A stretch of DNA of 64,000 bases from Metaphire vulgaris (lineage: Eukaryota > Annelida > Clitellata > Crassiclitellata > Megascolecidae). The notes under the pieces are model-generated. The model was given only the letters and a program-made list of their open reading frames with translations. It did no database searches and had not been told where the DNA came from. Position numbers and translations under genes: made by a program. Every line of letters begins with the position of its first letter. Position 1 is the stretch's first letter. Of this stretch, positions 58,301-64,000 are shown one piece after another. The DNA is taken from NCBI GenBank assembly GCA_018105865.1, contig CM030862.1, positions 6,864,479 to 6,928,478 of the forward strand, written 5' to 3'.

Positions 58301-61300
58301 GATTCATAATCGGTTGGGTTACTAAAGCTGTCAGCGACACCCTTAGGCCCTATGCCGCTTTGAAATGCATTTTATCGAAACAGATAGATTAATTTTAAAT
58401 TTGGGCTGCTGAAACAAGTCCTGTCGACACAAATTCCGCACAAAGCGTTAGGTCTCTAAAGGGCTGAAGTCTCTTGGCTTAAAATGCGATCCGAGAAGTT
58501 ACTGACACAAAACAGATTTCAGCGCAAAATTTTTTTCTACTAAATGGCATAATTCGATTCAGTCGTTTCTAGCGAAATTCAATTGACTCTTGTGTAAAAA
58601 GAAGGTGAATATCGAGATAAGCCGCGGCGCATGAAAAAGGCTTCCCGCATAGCAGGGTCGTGGCCTAGCGAAGTGGATAAATTGGCTATCAGTTGTGTTA
58701 CTCAAATGTCAGAGGATTAAAAAACTAGATCTGTTCTACCAACAGTGGCGGTTCCACCTAGGGTTGCCAGATCTCCCGTATTTTACGGGAGGCTCCCGTA
58801 TTCCAGCTCCAGTCTCCCGCCCCCGGACGGATGCCACGCGGTAGACTAAATCTCCTGTATTTGGCTAGGTCGATAGACTTCATTGTGACGCAGTTTAAAA
58901 TTGAAACAATACTACATTTTCTGGCGTGATAAACGTAAAATAAAAGTCATTAGTACAGTTTAGTATAATATCAAACAAGGAAATAGAGGCTCTGAGGCAG
59001 GCAGCAATGCCCCTCTGCTTCTTACTTACTTTAACGGCAGGAATAGGAACTTAGGACTCGTTAGGAGGTCTATGATAATAATATTGTTAGCCTATAACTT
59101 GTTTGTAATATTGATTCACTACAAACAGGTGATGCAGTGCATTGAACAGTGTTGTATACTGCTTTTTCCTAGTCTAAGCTCTATTACAGTGACGCAGCCG
59201 AGGGGCGGGGGTTTGGGGGTTAAACGTACCCATTGGCTGTCACGAAAAGATTTTTTCATTGTTTCACGCATTTCTATTCTCGGATTGCGGATTTGTGGAT
59301 CAACCCACCGTGGGGTTGCCGGAGTAAAAAATTTCTTAGCAACGATACGATTTCAAGAAATTGAAGAAATAATGTAGTTAATTAAGGCGTTGACCTTTTT
59401 TGCTTGCCAACACTAACGAAGAAAAGGAAAAAACAAGGTGTCGGTGTGAACGGACGAACTTTTCTTGCCTGTCAAGATTTTTTCACAGTTTTTCACAGTT
59501 GACCATGACCAAAACCAAAAACCGCCCTTCCGTAAATCCTGGCTACGCCACTGCTCTATAGTACTGTTGTGTAGTATAGCTCTAGCCATAATAATTCACA
59601 ATGAACTGGACCGTGGAGTGGACGCATTGATCGCGGTAACAATCTCCCGTGTTTTGACTTTGGATATCTGGCAACCCTAGTTCCACCATGTTGATGCCTG
59701 GCGATGCATCCCCCACCGGGGTTCCGGATGACCTTTTTCATGCTTCTCAGCCTATTTTCCGGCTAGTTTAAAAATAGTGAAAAATACTGCAAATGACCTT
59801 TTTCTTGCTTGTCGGCCTTTTTGGCAAGGTTTTTTAACATTTAGTGAGCAAAACACTACTAACAATGAGATTTATCTCTTTTTTCTTGTTTTTCTTCTTC
59901 ACTTTGCATCCCCCCACCAACTTCAAAAAATTTTTTTCATCCTCCCCAGCAAGAATTCCTGGAACCGCCACTGTCTACCAAGAACAGTAAGCATATGATC
60001 GGGCCTACCCATTTATTGAATACGCAGTTAAACATTTATCCTAAATTGATAAACATATATATACGTAGGCAGAGCATTCCAATGAATCCAATCTCAGTAA
60101 ACCTGGATATACCGGTACAATAATCTGAAAATAAAAATTGTAGACGTTCCCAAAAAATTTTAAGAAGTCTCGACCTTTTTAGCCTTTTCCGAACAAGAAT
60201 TCTCGTAATTTTACAGAATTGTCGAATTATTTATATGTCTGGTTGATTAAGCCTATAGGCTACTGGTCGGTCTGACAATCAGAGTAAATCTAAATTCATT
60301 AACGAAATGCAAAAGTTTTTAGCGTTGCGATGCATTTGATATGGGAGTCGCATATCTTCGCTACACAACACGTAATCACTTTGGGCGTTCCTAATTGTAC
60401 GAGTAGGCCTATCAATTAGGGCAATCACAGCTAAGACTCGCTGAGTCGCTGGGGTGGCCACCTGTTTCAGTCTGTGGCGTAGCTAGAGGTGCAGAGGAAC
60501 GGCCGCTCTCCCGAGCAAATTTTCTGAAACCTATCAATCTGGCTACGCTACTCAGTGGCGTAGCCAGGATTTCCGGAAGGGGGTGGGGTTGGTTTTGATC
60601 ATGACAACTTTGAAAAATCTTGACAAGCATAAAAAGTCATCGTTTGTGATATCTTCGTCCCTCCCCAGTGCCCCGACAAAAAGCAAGGGAAAAGGTCGTC
60701 ACCTTACTTAATTGTGCTGCTTGATCTATGGAAAAAATATATATATGTCTAATTTTTTATTAACGTTTTTCCAGAATTTGCCGCGGACCACTAGACGCCC
60801 TCTCGCGGACCACTTTTGGTCCGCGGACCACGGGTTGAGATTGAGAACCACTGACGTAGACGAACCGAGTTAACGCAGCCATCTGCACTGCATTTGTCCC
60901 ATGATAGGTGGTTCATACTAAATCGTGTAGGCCTATGGGCCTGCAAAATATGTCATCGCAATCAAAATCTTCTCACGCGTCTATATAGTCAATCTATTTT
61001 CAAGCCCAGCGCCGTTATGGTAATTTTTCGATAATAAACTTCGCACGGCTGTCGATTAATTATCCGACTGATCTTAGTCAAACCCATTCAATTGCTTTAA
61101 GCGTTTTAGTCACAAACAGCGTTCCATACGCTCTCCTCTGCCACGAGGTGGGATCTACCGTACTGCAGTTCGGGGTGTGGGCCTGTGGGGGGGGGGCGTG
61201 GAGAGAAATTTTCATCGCATTAAACACTGAAATGCTTGCCGTAATCTTATCACTACTTTTATTTGCTTATAACTTTAAAATTATTGCAATTTGGGGAGGG

Positions 61301-63183
61301 ATAAGTCCTGGAGGAAGGAGAGTTCACCTATCCGTCTGTATGAAGCATTTGTCCCAGATAATCGCTGTCTTTATTAGCGCACTTTCAAAATATGATAATG
61401 CACTATTTTATGGCAACTGCTGTTTTACGGGAAAGATGCAGTCAATCCATGATGCTCCAAATCTCCCGGCATGAGATTAAGTGAGTCAGAGTGAGATACG
61501 ATGAGACCGTTCGTAGTGTAAGGCTACAGGCAGGGTAGTATTTTAGACCAGAGGAGGGACGATTGCCATTTTCCCAGTTCCCCTTCCCCTTATTATTTAA
61601 AAGTTGACAAATCAGTAAGCAGTGACCAGGTTACAGGTAGCCCGCTCCCCCTACAAATAAATATCAGAATGCATAAGGGTCGACAGAATGCCGTTCGTTT
61701 AGTCTAGAATTGAGAGTTCAGCGAATTTCCAAAAAGACCTAACATGCGCCCCAATTAACGACCACGGAGCCGAATTTCCTGTCGCTTACAATGCTTTGCT
61801 GGAAAACCGAGAACTGGAGCATTAACGTCTGCTCAACTGTGACCTCAACCAGAATTAATCTCGAAGCCATCCAGTTGACAGTAAATGTTCAATGTGGGCC
61901 TAAGCAGTGGCGGCTCAAGAATTTGGCAAGTGGGGGGCCGTTGGGGTGGCAACTTCTAATCATGGGGGCCAACCATTTGTTGTTTAATGTATGTAGCATT
62001 AAGTACAGCTGTGTGAAAAAGTCCTGCACGTTTATAGGATTTTGGGATTTTTGTTTTTTATGAATATCTGAAATAACCATTAATGATTTAGGATATGCAA
62101 ATCTCAATATATTTCAACGGGTATTGATGTTTTGGGTAAAGCATTTACTAATTATTGTGTGATTGCCTTATGGATCCTCACAACAAATTTTTGTGAGGAG
62201 CGTGAAACGTGAAACGTGCAGGACTTTTTCACACAGCTGTATAGGGTCCCAACTGGGGGGGCACTGGAGGGCCAGGCACTCAATAGGGGCACGGCCCTCT
62301 GGCCCCCCGGTGGAGCTGCCACTGGGCCTAAGCGTCTGCCTTCCGAGTGAAAGACGGTTTTTGTGGCTCACATGGGGTCCATGCCTGATTAATTTCTTAA
62401 AGGTTAAAAAGGCCAATTTGATTGATTCTTGTAATTTGTTTAAGCCAGGGGAAAAAGACTTTGATATTGCGGATTGACAACATTAGAAGGTAATAGGGAT
62501 AGAGAGAGGGCATTTAATAGAAGACAGACATTTGAACGAAAATTTAGTAACAGTTGAAACAATAAATGGATTCAAAAGTTATCTAGAATAACTGGGTTAT
62601 TAAATGTTAAGAGTAGTTATAGTGGCTTTCACACGGGCTGACTTAGCCTTCTAGACCACTTGAAATCACGTTTCTATTACTATTGTTGATGTTGTTGCTG
62701 TTGCTGCCGTTGTTGTTGCTGTTTTACTATTATTATTACTACTATAATTCCAAGCACTAAATCGCTTACAAACTCTATCTTTTTGAAATGTCTTAAAATT
62801 TTTAAATAGAAAGAATTTTCAACATTTGGAAGAATGAAAAGTGTCTCCCAGCTCTTAGGCCTATAAGATGCAGTCATTTCGCAAGGCAGGCCTAAGGCAC
62901 CGTGGACGTGTAGGTATATGCAGCTATGCTATGTTTCTATATCGGCCTATATATAGGGGCCTATACATTACAATTTGGGACTTTTCCAGTACCTCGTAAA
63001 CGCTTGTAACTTCCATGTTGTACAAGCGAGCGAAAAGTAGGTGAGAAACCAGAGGTACGCCGATCAGGTAGCCAAGCGCCAGCGCTACGAAATCCGTTCC
63101 GTAGAAGTAGACTTCGGCCGGAATGCCAAGCACAAACGGTGCTGCCAGACAGGAAGCCATGACGCTCAGAGATGCCGGCCATA
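35639..63183 (-). CDS. SLC5A8-like: Sodium/solute symporter, SLC5A5/6/8/12 group (14 exons; N-terminal exon(s) outside window)
   Basis: This is a plasma-membrane Na+-coupled transporter with the LeuT-type fold; relatives carry monocarboxylates, iodide or vitamins, and the substrate cannot be told here. Exons (high to low): 63183-62993, 57259-57194, 49584-49533, 48507-48440, 46896-46742, 44886-44749, 43292-43163, 42366-42278, 41566-41436, 40883-40726, 38898-38543, 37063-36960, 36695-36622, 35893-35639. All phases agree, giving about 654 residues plus a missing N-terminus (about TM1). Landmarks are VLGIPAEVY, YAPAVAFSQ, GGLKGVIWVDAIQ, RHSFWTQTIGGTF, INALAAVT, FMPCINSLGACLGLL and YMMSYMWYSV. Introns are filled with LINEs, hATs and Helitrons. 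Confidence 0.93.
36622..36695 (-). CDS. SLC5A8-like: Transporter exon: start of cytoplasmic tail
   Basis: TTTAAAG acceptor and GAG|GTGGGC donor. GFRNKQPVDRNLSFMCCYKE, SYETE. It lies like the GRKQNLDPRYILTKEDF segment of SLC5A8. Confidence 0.85.
36960..37063 (-). CDS. SLC5A8-like: Transporter exon: last transmembrane helix
   Basis: TATTAAG acceptor and TCAG|GTAGCA donor. PFGVELFYMMSYMWYSVIAV then an Ala/Val-rich helix ending in LVSWCSG, matching YSLSYLYFSTVGTLVTLLVGILVSLSTGG. Confidence 0.92.
37322..37662. mobile_element. hAT-type element, exact 8-bp duplication
   Basis: Flanked by TCAAAGTA on both sides (37314-37321, 37663-37670). Ends CAGGCCCGCC and GGCGGGCCTG. Internal TGCACCCCCTGGAAA repeats and an 11-bp-type TTGCCAAAATT tandem array at 37433-37565. 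Confidence 0.92.
37802..37992. mobile_element. Probable hAT-type element
   Basis: Begins CAGGGGCGGCGCTGGG and ends CCCAGCGCCGCCCCCG (terminal CTG altered), flanked by ACTGGGTG and GCTGGGTC (6 of 8). Confidence 0.6.
38543..38898 (-). CDS. SLC5A8-like: Transporter exon: TM helix and long Ser/Thr-rich extracellular loop
   Basis: CTGTAG acceptor and AT|GTAAGT donor, phase 2. GACLGLLISLVFMFWLAIGG completes a helix. About 90 loop residues follow with five sequons (NMS, NVS, NDT, NSS, NTT). SMVT and SMCT chains also carry glycosylated loops here, but shorter. Confidence 0.92.
39350..40600 (-). mobile_element. Decayed non-LTR retrotransposon with (ATG)n tail
   Basis: Minus-strand blocks are EEQTGFRSGRSTTHQILTLR...MDYTKAFDSV (RT), GSRQGDPISLLL-like near 40250, WLETVEQFLFLGSMVLADG and TIKQRKLQMLGHISRMEE, in different frames. 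It ends in an (ATG)n tail at about 39353-39371. Same clade as 5650-6006 and 49930-50790. Confidence 0.8.
40640..40711. repeat. (ATT)n microsatellite next to transporter exon
   Basis: About 24 units between a decayed LINE and the exon ending at 40726. Confidence 0.92.
40726..40883 (-). CDS. SLC5A8-like: Transporter exon: GVVGAPMLALF helix
   Basis: ACTTTAG acceptor and TTG|GTTAAC donor. LLQLALNLMGVVGAPMLALF then MGVFMPCINSL, matching FGMVGGPLMGLFALGILVPFANSI. An (ATT)n microsatellite starts about 15 bp beyond the donor. Confidence 0.93.
41243..41388. mobile_element. 146-bp TA-flanked pogo/Tigger-like MITE
   Basis: Ends CAGTAGAACTTTAAATC and, inverted, CAGTAAAGCTTTGATATA, with TA on each side. 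No coding content. A similar end (CAGTAGAACTTCGTTTCAAC, inverted) lies at 46555-46574. Confidence 0.6.
41436..41566 (-). CDS. SLC5A8-like: Transporter exon: INALAAVT motif
   Basis: CTTCAG acceptor and CTTG|GTAGGT donor. SFAGGINALAAVTILDVINP then TKRTGLRQINPRKLVLIF. The family reads SSSINALAAVTVEDLIKP; GG replaces SS before Ile-Asn-Ala. Confidence 0.94.
42044..42130. repeat. Tetranucleotide array (CTGC)n(CTGT)n(GGCT)n
   Basis: A compound tetranucleotide repeat in a transporter intron; all three frames give Cys/Leu-rich artefact peptides. Confidence 0.88.
42278..42366 (-). CDS. SLC5A8-like: Transporter exon of 89 nt
   Basis: TTTGTAG acceptor and AAG|GTTGGT donor, phase 2 end. IVLVFVLELFQNIYGVAGLF then TAAVFSASL, matching [26 protein letters not shown]. 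Confidence 0.92.
42431..42746. mobile_element. hAT-type element
   Basis: Ends CAGGGCCTTTTTTC and, inverted, CAGTGCTTTTTTC, flanked by TATGTAAT and CATGTAAT (7 of 8). Carries two AAAAAGGTCATC motifs at about 42583 and 42617. Confidence 0.78.
43163..43292 (-). CDS. SLC5A8-like: Transporter exon: TM helix and extracellular Cys
   Basis: TTGTAG acceptor and CAG|GTAAAG donor. TSYVSMAALVSYFLLFSLAG then YYAGCDPLMAKKIVKPDQ, matching ...YHDCDPWTAKKVSAPDQ. An (ATT)n run begins about 10 bp upstream of the acceptor. Confidence 0.93.
43303..43376. repeat. (ATT)n microsatellite
   Basis: About 25 units just upstream (minus strand) of the transporter exon at 43292. Confidence 0.92.
43542..44616. mobile_element. 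hAT-type element with CCGAAC and telomere-like repeats, exact 8-bp duplication
   Basis: Flanked by GAAATTTT on both sides (43534-43541, 44617-44624). Ends TAGTGCTGTTACGGTT and AAACCGTAACAGCACTA, each followed inward by CCGAACCGAACCGAAAC arrays and TAACCC/GGGTTA arrays. About 280 bp of another family (44174-44455) is nested inside. Confidence 0.92.
44174..44455. mobile_element. Partial GGGGCCGTCCATAAAT-family element
   Basis: Starts GGGGCCGTCCATAAATGACG and runs through CCTGACAAGCAAAAAGAGG before joining telomere-like repeat. No right end is visible, so it is truncated. Confidence 0.6.
44749..44886 (-). CDS. SLC5A8-like: Transporter exon: SLDPLVRHSFWT region
   Basis: TTTGCAG acceptor and AT|GTAAGC donor, phase 2 on both sides. 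FSLDPLVRHSFWTQTIGGTF then FTNQSIVQKFLGLPTMKK, aligning with NPLQRHTFWTIIIGGTF...NQSQVQRYISCKS. Confidence 0.94.
45250..45480. mobile_element. hAT-type element
   Basis: Ends CAGGGCCGGATTAAGG and, inverted, CAGGGCCATATTAAGG, flanked by TCTGTGGC and TCTGTAGA (6 of 8). Carries two copies of the CTGACAAGCAAATAAACG-type motif. Confidence 0.72.
45880..46430 (+). mobile_element. Decayed non-LTR retrotransposon fragment
   Basis: Encodes ISLGLKIRLYKVLEMSVLLY, AETWTL, KMKAFHAKCLRSIMGIRWYD, FGHITRRDEDD and, in another frame, GRPRIRWIDKLRRD, the post-RT landmarks of LINEs. Confidence 0.75.
46742..46896 (-). CDS. SLC5A8-like: Transporter exon with GGLKGVIWVD motif
   Basis: TTTTTAG acceptor and CC|GTGAGT donor, phase 2. 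GGLKGVIWVDAIQMLIILV followed by NAGGIGSVFRTAYNDGRL, matching GGLKAVIWTDVFQ...GGISTILNDAYDGGRL. With the preceding YTAI this forms the sodium:solute symporter signature region. Confidence 0.94.
46935..47400 (+). mobile_element. Non-LTR retrotransposon 3' end, split by a hAT element
   Basis: Encodes RRNWIGHVAY-like and KGRPRRMLLDWMMKTDAQ then EIKEEARRREEWKQWSPE. The hAT at 47162-47351 lies inside; after it the 3' end continues GTCCCAAGAACAAAGAACAT with a short ATG tail. Near-identical to 19370-19590. Confidence 0.8.
47162..47351. mobile_element. hAT-type element inside a LINE, exact 8-bp duplication
   Basis: Ends CAGTGACGTAGCAAGC and GTGGATACGCCACTG, flanked by CTGAACCT on both sides (47154-47161, 47352-47359). 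The uninterrupted relative at 19.4 kb reads CTTGAACCTGTCC on its minus strand at this point. Confidence 0.93.
47400..48280. repeat. Nested MITE cluster
   Basis: A GGGGTCGTCCATAAATGACG element (47812-48132, right end GGTAATTTATGGACGACTCC) sits inside another element that carries GACAAGCAAGAAAGGTAATC on its left and GGCAAGCAAAAAGTCATC on its right, with CGTGGCTACGCTAATG at about 48250-48267. Outer boundaries are not certain. Confidence 0.6.
48343..48414. mobile_element. 72-bp piggyBac-like miniature element (copy 2)
   Basis: TTAA on both sides (48339-48342, 48415-48418), ends CCCCTTAACTG and CAGTTAAGGGG, core GTAACTC + ATTGTAAAATGGACG. Same length as 32548-32619. Confidence 0.78.
48440..48507 (-). 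CDS. SLC5A8-like: Transporter exon of 68 nt
   Basis: TTTTTAG acceptor and ATC|GTGAGC donor. VSGLSMGISILGVGIIG then TVYTAI, a transmembrane helix that leads into the family GG(L/M) motif of the next exon. Confidence 0.92.
48912..49527 (-). mobile_element. 5'-truncated LINE with (TTTAC)n tail abutting a transporter exon
   Basis: The minus strand encodes IQNALARAVTMSPKFSHISP, LKSLHWLKITERIQYKIITL and AFSYAAPELWNSIPASLR, the C-terminal region of a CR1/L2-like ORF. TATAGCGC 3' sequence and a (TTTAC)n tail follow. GAAAC at 48907-48911 and 49528-49532 is a probable 5-bp target-site duplication, which places the insertion right after the exon's GT donor. Confidence 0.82.
49533..49584 (-). CDS. SLC5A8-like: Transporter exon of 52 nt
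   Basis: TTTCAG acceptor and CAAG|GTTTCG donor, ending in phase 1. It encodes IIYLGIITYAPAVAFSQ, matching ILYTGIVIYAPALALNQ. The donor is weak and a LINE starts at about intron position +6. Confidence 0.92.
49930..50790 (-). mobile_element. Decayed non-LTR retrotransposon with (GTG)/(ATG) tail
   Basis: Minus-strand blocks INDLRFADAVDLVAESEDNL (RT YADD region, Asp changed) and VFIFGHICRMKDERLIKNC, then TVGSDGPYGLWSV and a (TGG/TGA)n tail at about 49985-50040. Same clade as 39350-40600. Confidence 0.78.
50772..52263. mobile_element. hAT-type element (CAGCGGTTCTCAACC family) split by a LINE
   Basis: Left end CAGCGGTTCTCAACCTTTG, right end GGTTGAGAACCGCTG. The 25.9-kb copy read on the other strand gives the uninterrupted sequence CAGCCTTTTTACATG at the LINE site. 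Flanking octamers do not match, so age or rearrangement has erased the duplication. Confidence 0.85.
50971..52122 (-). mobile_element. 5'-truncated CR1/L2-like LINE with (GAAT)n tail
   Basis: Minus-strand frame to a stop at about 51069 runs from RT motif GVPEGSVIGPLLFILY through SYADDTQIY to NPILWNSLPDHV and LKTHLFGLGYS. GVPEGS has Glu for the usual Gln. The tail is (GAAT)n at 50971-51007. CTTTT on both sides is a possible short target-site duplication. Confidence 0.88.
52372..52788. mobile_element. TIR element of the GGGGCCGTCCATAAAT family
   Basis: Ends GGGGCCGTCCATAAATAACG and, inverted, GGGGCCGTCCATAAATGACG, with further symmetric TGACGTCA-rich sequence. The interior is AT-rich and non-coding. 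Confidence 0.78.
53083..53266. mobile_element. 184-bp hAT-type element, exact 8-bp duplication
   Basis: Flanked by CCTTTGAT on both sides (53075-53082, 53267-53274). Ends CAGGGGCGTAGCGACG and GGCCACGACCCCTG. Confidence 0.9.
53275..54543. other. Transporter intron, unique and repeat-derived sequence
   Basis: No exon is recognised. A fragment at about 53840-53975 has GCACCCCCTC and two TTTTGCTTGTCA-type motifs and is probably a decayed element. Confidence 0.45.
54544..54780. mobile_element. hAT-type element
   Basis: Ends CAGAGCCGGCGCGTG and CACGCGCCGGCTCTG, flanked by GTATAGTA and GTATAAAA (6 of 8). Carries two TGACGAGCAAAAA motifs. Confidence 0.8.
55384..56095. repeat. C-rich degenerate tandem repeat
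   Basis: Roughly 700 bp of CCCTCTCCCAATCGCCCCGG-like units on the + strand. Long Pro-rich (+) and Gly/Glu/Arg-rich (-) frames arise from the composition. Confidence 0.85.
56953..57127. repeat. Three tandem ~59-bp units at the Helitron 3' end
   Basis: Units at 56953-57010, 57011-57069 and 57070-57127, each AAAATGCTATTGCATTTGCG...CAGCCAATCTCCCCCGTCAT. Only the last carries the terminal hairpin and CTAG. Confidence 0.92.
57194..57259 (-). CDS. SLC5A8-like: Transporter exon of 66 nt
   Basis: TTTTAG acceptor and ATC|GTACGT donor, exactly 22 codons, phase 0 both sides. YLEYRYSKTIRSLCTFIFAI matches YLELRFNKCVRLCGTVLFIV of SLC5A8 and fills the gap between the neighbouring exons. It lies 45 bp from the 3' end of a Helitron-like element. 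Confidence 0.92.
58759..59679. mobile_element. Middle hAT-type element of the nest, exact 8-bp duplication
   Basis: Flanked by GTTCCACC on both sides (58751-58758, 59680-59687). Ends TAGGGTTGCCAGATCTCCC and ATCTGGCAACCCTA. It interrupts the first 16 bp of the outer element and itself holds 59187-59553. Confidence 0.94.
59187..59553. mobile_element. Inner hAT-type element of the nest
   Basis: Ends CAGTGACGCAGCCGAGG and, inverted, CAGTGGCGTAGCCAGG, flanked by CTCTATTA and CTCTATAG (6 of 8). It belongs to the CAGTGGCGTAGCC family seen also at 60468-60700 and 63755-64000. Confidence 0.8.
59982..61896. other. Transporter intron with repeat fragments
   Basis: Contains CAGTGGCGTAGCCAGGATTT and relatives at 60468-60700, a CGCGGACCACTTTTGGTCCG palindromic repeat with TTGAGAACCACTG at 60795-60853, and otherwise unique AT-rich sequence. 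No exon recognised. Confidence 0.5.
61905..62324. mobile_element. hAT-type element containing a mariner-like MITE, exact 8-bp duplication
   Basis: Flanked by GGCCTAAG on both sides (61897-61904, 62325-62332). Ends CAGTGGCGGCTCAAG and GGTGGAGCTGCCACTG. Same family as 19160-19337. Confidence 0.93.
62006..62239. mobile_element. Tc1/mariner-type MITE inside a hAT element
   Basis: Ends CAGCTGTGTGAAAAAGTCCT and, inverted, the same sequence, extending through GCACGTTT. TA at 62004-62005 and 62240-62241. The family member at 19 kb shows the empty site with one TA. Confidence 0.93.
62333..62992. other. Transporter intron, no recognisable gene
   Basis: Contains a CTTTCACACGGGCTGACTTA segment near 62624 that resembles 44050-44100 (CTTTCACACGCGCAG), and a TTGTTGCTG-type low-complexity run near 62685-62725. 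No exon seen. Confidence 0.5.
62993..63183 (-). CDS. SLC5A8-like: Transporter exon: TM2-TM3 region
   Basis: CTGCAG acceptor before 63183 and GAG|GTACTG donor. 191 nt in phase 1 to 0. It encodes WPASLSVMASCLAAPFVLG, IPAEVYFYG and a hydrophobic span to VTSVYE, matching VALSLTASF...VLGTPSEVY...ITSTYEY in SLC5A8. Confidence 0.93.
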
Positions 63184-63248
63184 CTGCAGGCAGACAAAAC
63201 CAATGTGGCATATTATATTAACCCCCGTATAATAATAACTCCCACGTC

Positions 63249-63249
<1 letters not shown>

Positions 63250-63297
<48 letters not shown>
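63250..63297. repeat. (TA)n microsatellite
   Basis: About 24 TA units, part of a CATTATATA-rich tract that continues to 63725. Confidence 0.9.
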
Positions 63298-63299
<2 letters not shown>

Positions 63300-63370
63300 A
63301 CTACCCATCATTATATATATATTACTAACTCTCCTATATAACAACATAGAAACTTCCCAGTCATTATATA

Positions 63371-63436
<66 letters not shown>

Positions 63437-63619
63437 CTTTATTCGTGACAAGCACAGCATCAAAAATAGTACACAAACAGGGAATAACACAAATCAACTG
63501 AACAAAAACTAAATAAAATAAAACTAATAATAAACTAATAAACTACATGTAAGCACAAACTTTACACATTACAGCCACTAGCACTGCCCATTCAGCCAGC
63601 CTCTACCCTCAGACTCCCT
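63371..63619 (-). mobile_element. Short retrotransposed fragment with (TTA)n tail and 11-bp duplication
   Basis: GTCATTATATA at 63360-63370 and 63620-63630 flanks a 249-bp insert. Its (AAT)n tract at 63374-63436 lies at the left, so the minus strand is the sense strand, as for a LINE or SINE 3' end. It was inserted into a TA-rich microsatellite. The body has no recognised coding. Confidence 0.72.
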
Positions 63620-63622
63620 GTC

Positions 63623-63628
<6 letters not shown>

Positions 63629-63670
<42 letters not shown>

Positions 63671-63725
63671 GACTAATGAGTCATTATTATATAGGAGTCA
63701 TTATTATATGGGAGTCATTATTATA
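63629..63725. repeat. (AT)n microsatellite and GAGTCATTATTATATG minisatellite
   Basis: (AT)n at 63629-63667 followed by three units of a roughly 18-bp GAGTCATTATTATATGG repeat. Confidence 0.85.
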
Positions 63726-63754
63726 TGCTGTACCTGGATACAAATAGACTTTTA

Positions 63755-64000
63755 GCAGTGGCGTAGCCATGGTTCCGGAATAGAGGGGGCACCAACATCA
63801 AGCCCCCGAAATTTTAGAGCAAAATAACTCTACAAGTAAAAAAGTTCTTCTTGGCACATTAGCGCCCATAGCCCCATACATGCAGCTAAATTCTGTTGCG
63901 TCCTTTCCCTTTCGGAATATTTCTCGGCGCGTTTGCCAAAATCCCACGACTAATCCCAGCCAGAAGAGGGGCCCGGCCTCCGTGTCCCCCCCATGGCTAC
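63755..64000. mobile_element. CAGTGGCGTAGCC-family hAT-type element, cut by window end
   Basis: Starts CAGTGGCGTAGCCATGG; the window ends in CCCATGGCTAC, the beginning of the inverted right end, so only the last few bases lie outside. Confidence 0.75.

Larger units (their letters stand above)
58743..59973. mobile_element. Outer hAT-type element of a triple nest, exact 8-bp duplication
   Basis: Flanked by TCTACCAA on both sides (58735-58742, 59974-59981). Ends CAGTGGCGGTTCCACC and GGAACCGCCACTG. Its own sequence is about 310 bp; the rest is the element 58759-59679. It contains two GACCTTTTTC.TGCTT motifs. Confidence 0.94.

Noticed and set aside
61148..61474. 108-residue open frame with hydrophobic segment
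   Set aside because: Lies in a transporter intron on the opposite strand, contains a homopolymer G run and has no recognisable similarity.
62680..62877. FYLKILRHFKKIEF-like minus-strand peptide considered as the missing transporter exon
   Set aside because: The 66-nt exon at 57194-57259 fits both phase and homology far better, and this stretch runs into Gln-rich low complexity.

Overview
The window is repeat-rich, intron-rich animal DNA, most likely from a marine invertebrate; I cannot place it more precisely. It holds parts of two conserved multi-exon genes that converge tail to tail, embedded in a dense and often nested population of transposable elements. No rRNA operon, tRNA, CRISPR array or bacterial-type feature was seen.

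Left half (about 0.66-33.5 kb, + strand): the C-terminal two thirds of a laminin gamma-type subunit. Eighteen exons with mutually consistent splice phases encode the second part of a laminin IV (L4) domain, the split laminin-EGF (LE) module and six further LE modules in the order seen in vertebrate gamma1, a CxxCxxC interchain-disulfide motif, and a coiled coil of about 600 residues ending at a TAA. The chain is unusual: the coiled coil is almost free of Glu and Lys, the nidogen-binding motif is not recognisable, and the C-terminal Glu needed for integrin binding is absent.

Right half (about 35.6-63.2 kb, - strand): a sodium/solute symporter of the SLC5A5/6/8/12 group. Fourteen exons, including a 66-nt exon, join in frame; only the N-terminal exon(s) lie outside the window. 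The two genes end about 2.3 kb apart.

Between and inside the exons: one structurally intact CR1/L2-like LINE (6.0-9.6 kb, 1066-residue ORF, 7-bp target-site duplication); many 5'-truncated or broken LINEs, whose short tandem-repeat tails explain several of the microsatellites; more than twenty hAT-type elements, eleven of them with perfect 8-bp target-site duplications, including a three-level nest at 58.7-60.0 kb; three Helitron-like elements, one removable from a LINE reading frame to the base; TA-flanked and TTAA-flanked small elements; a decayed copy of a multi-copy invertebrate gene family of unknown function; and a roughly 21-bp motif (consensus TGACAAGCAAAAAAGGTCATC-like) recurring some 25 times in otherwise different elements.

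The two genes share no obvious pathway: one makes a basement-membrane structural chain, the other a plasma-membrane cotransporter. What links them in this window is position and a shared load of transposons, several of which sit within tens of bases of splice sites.
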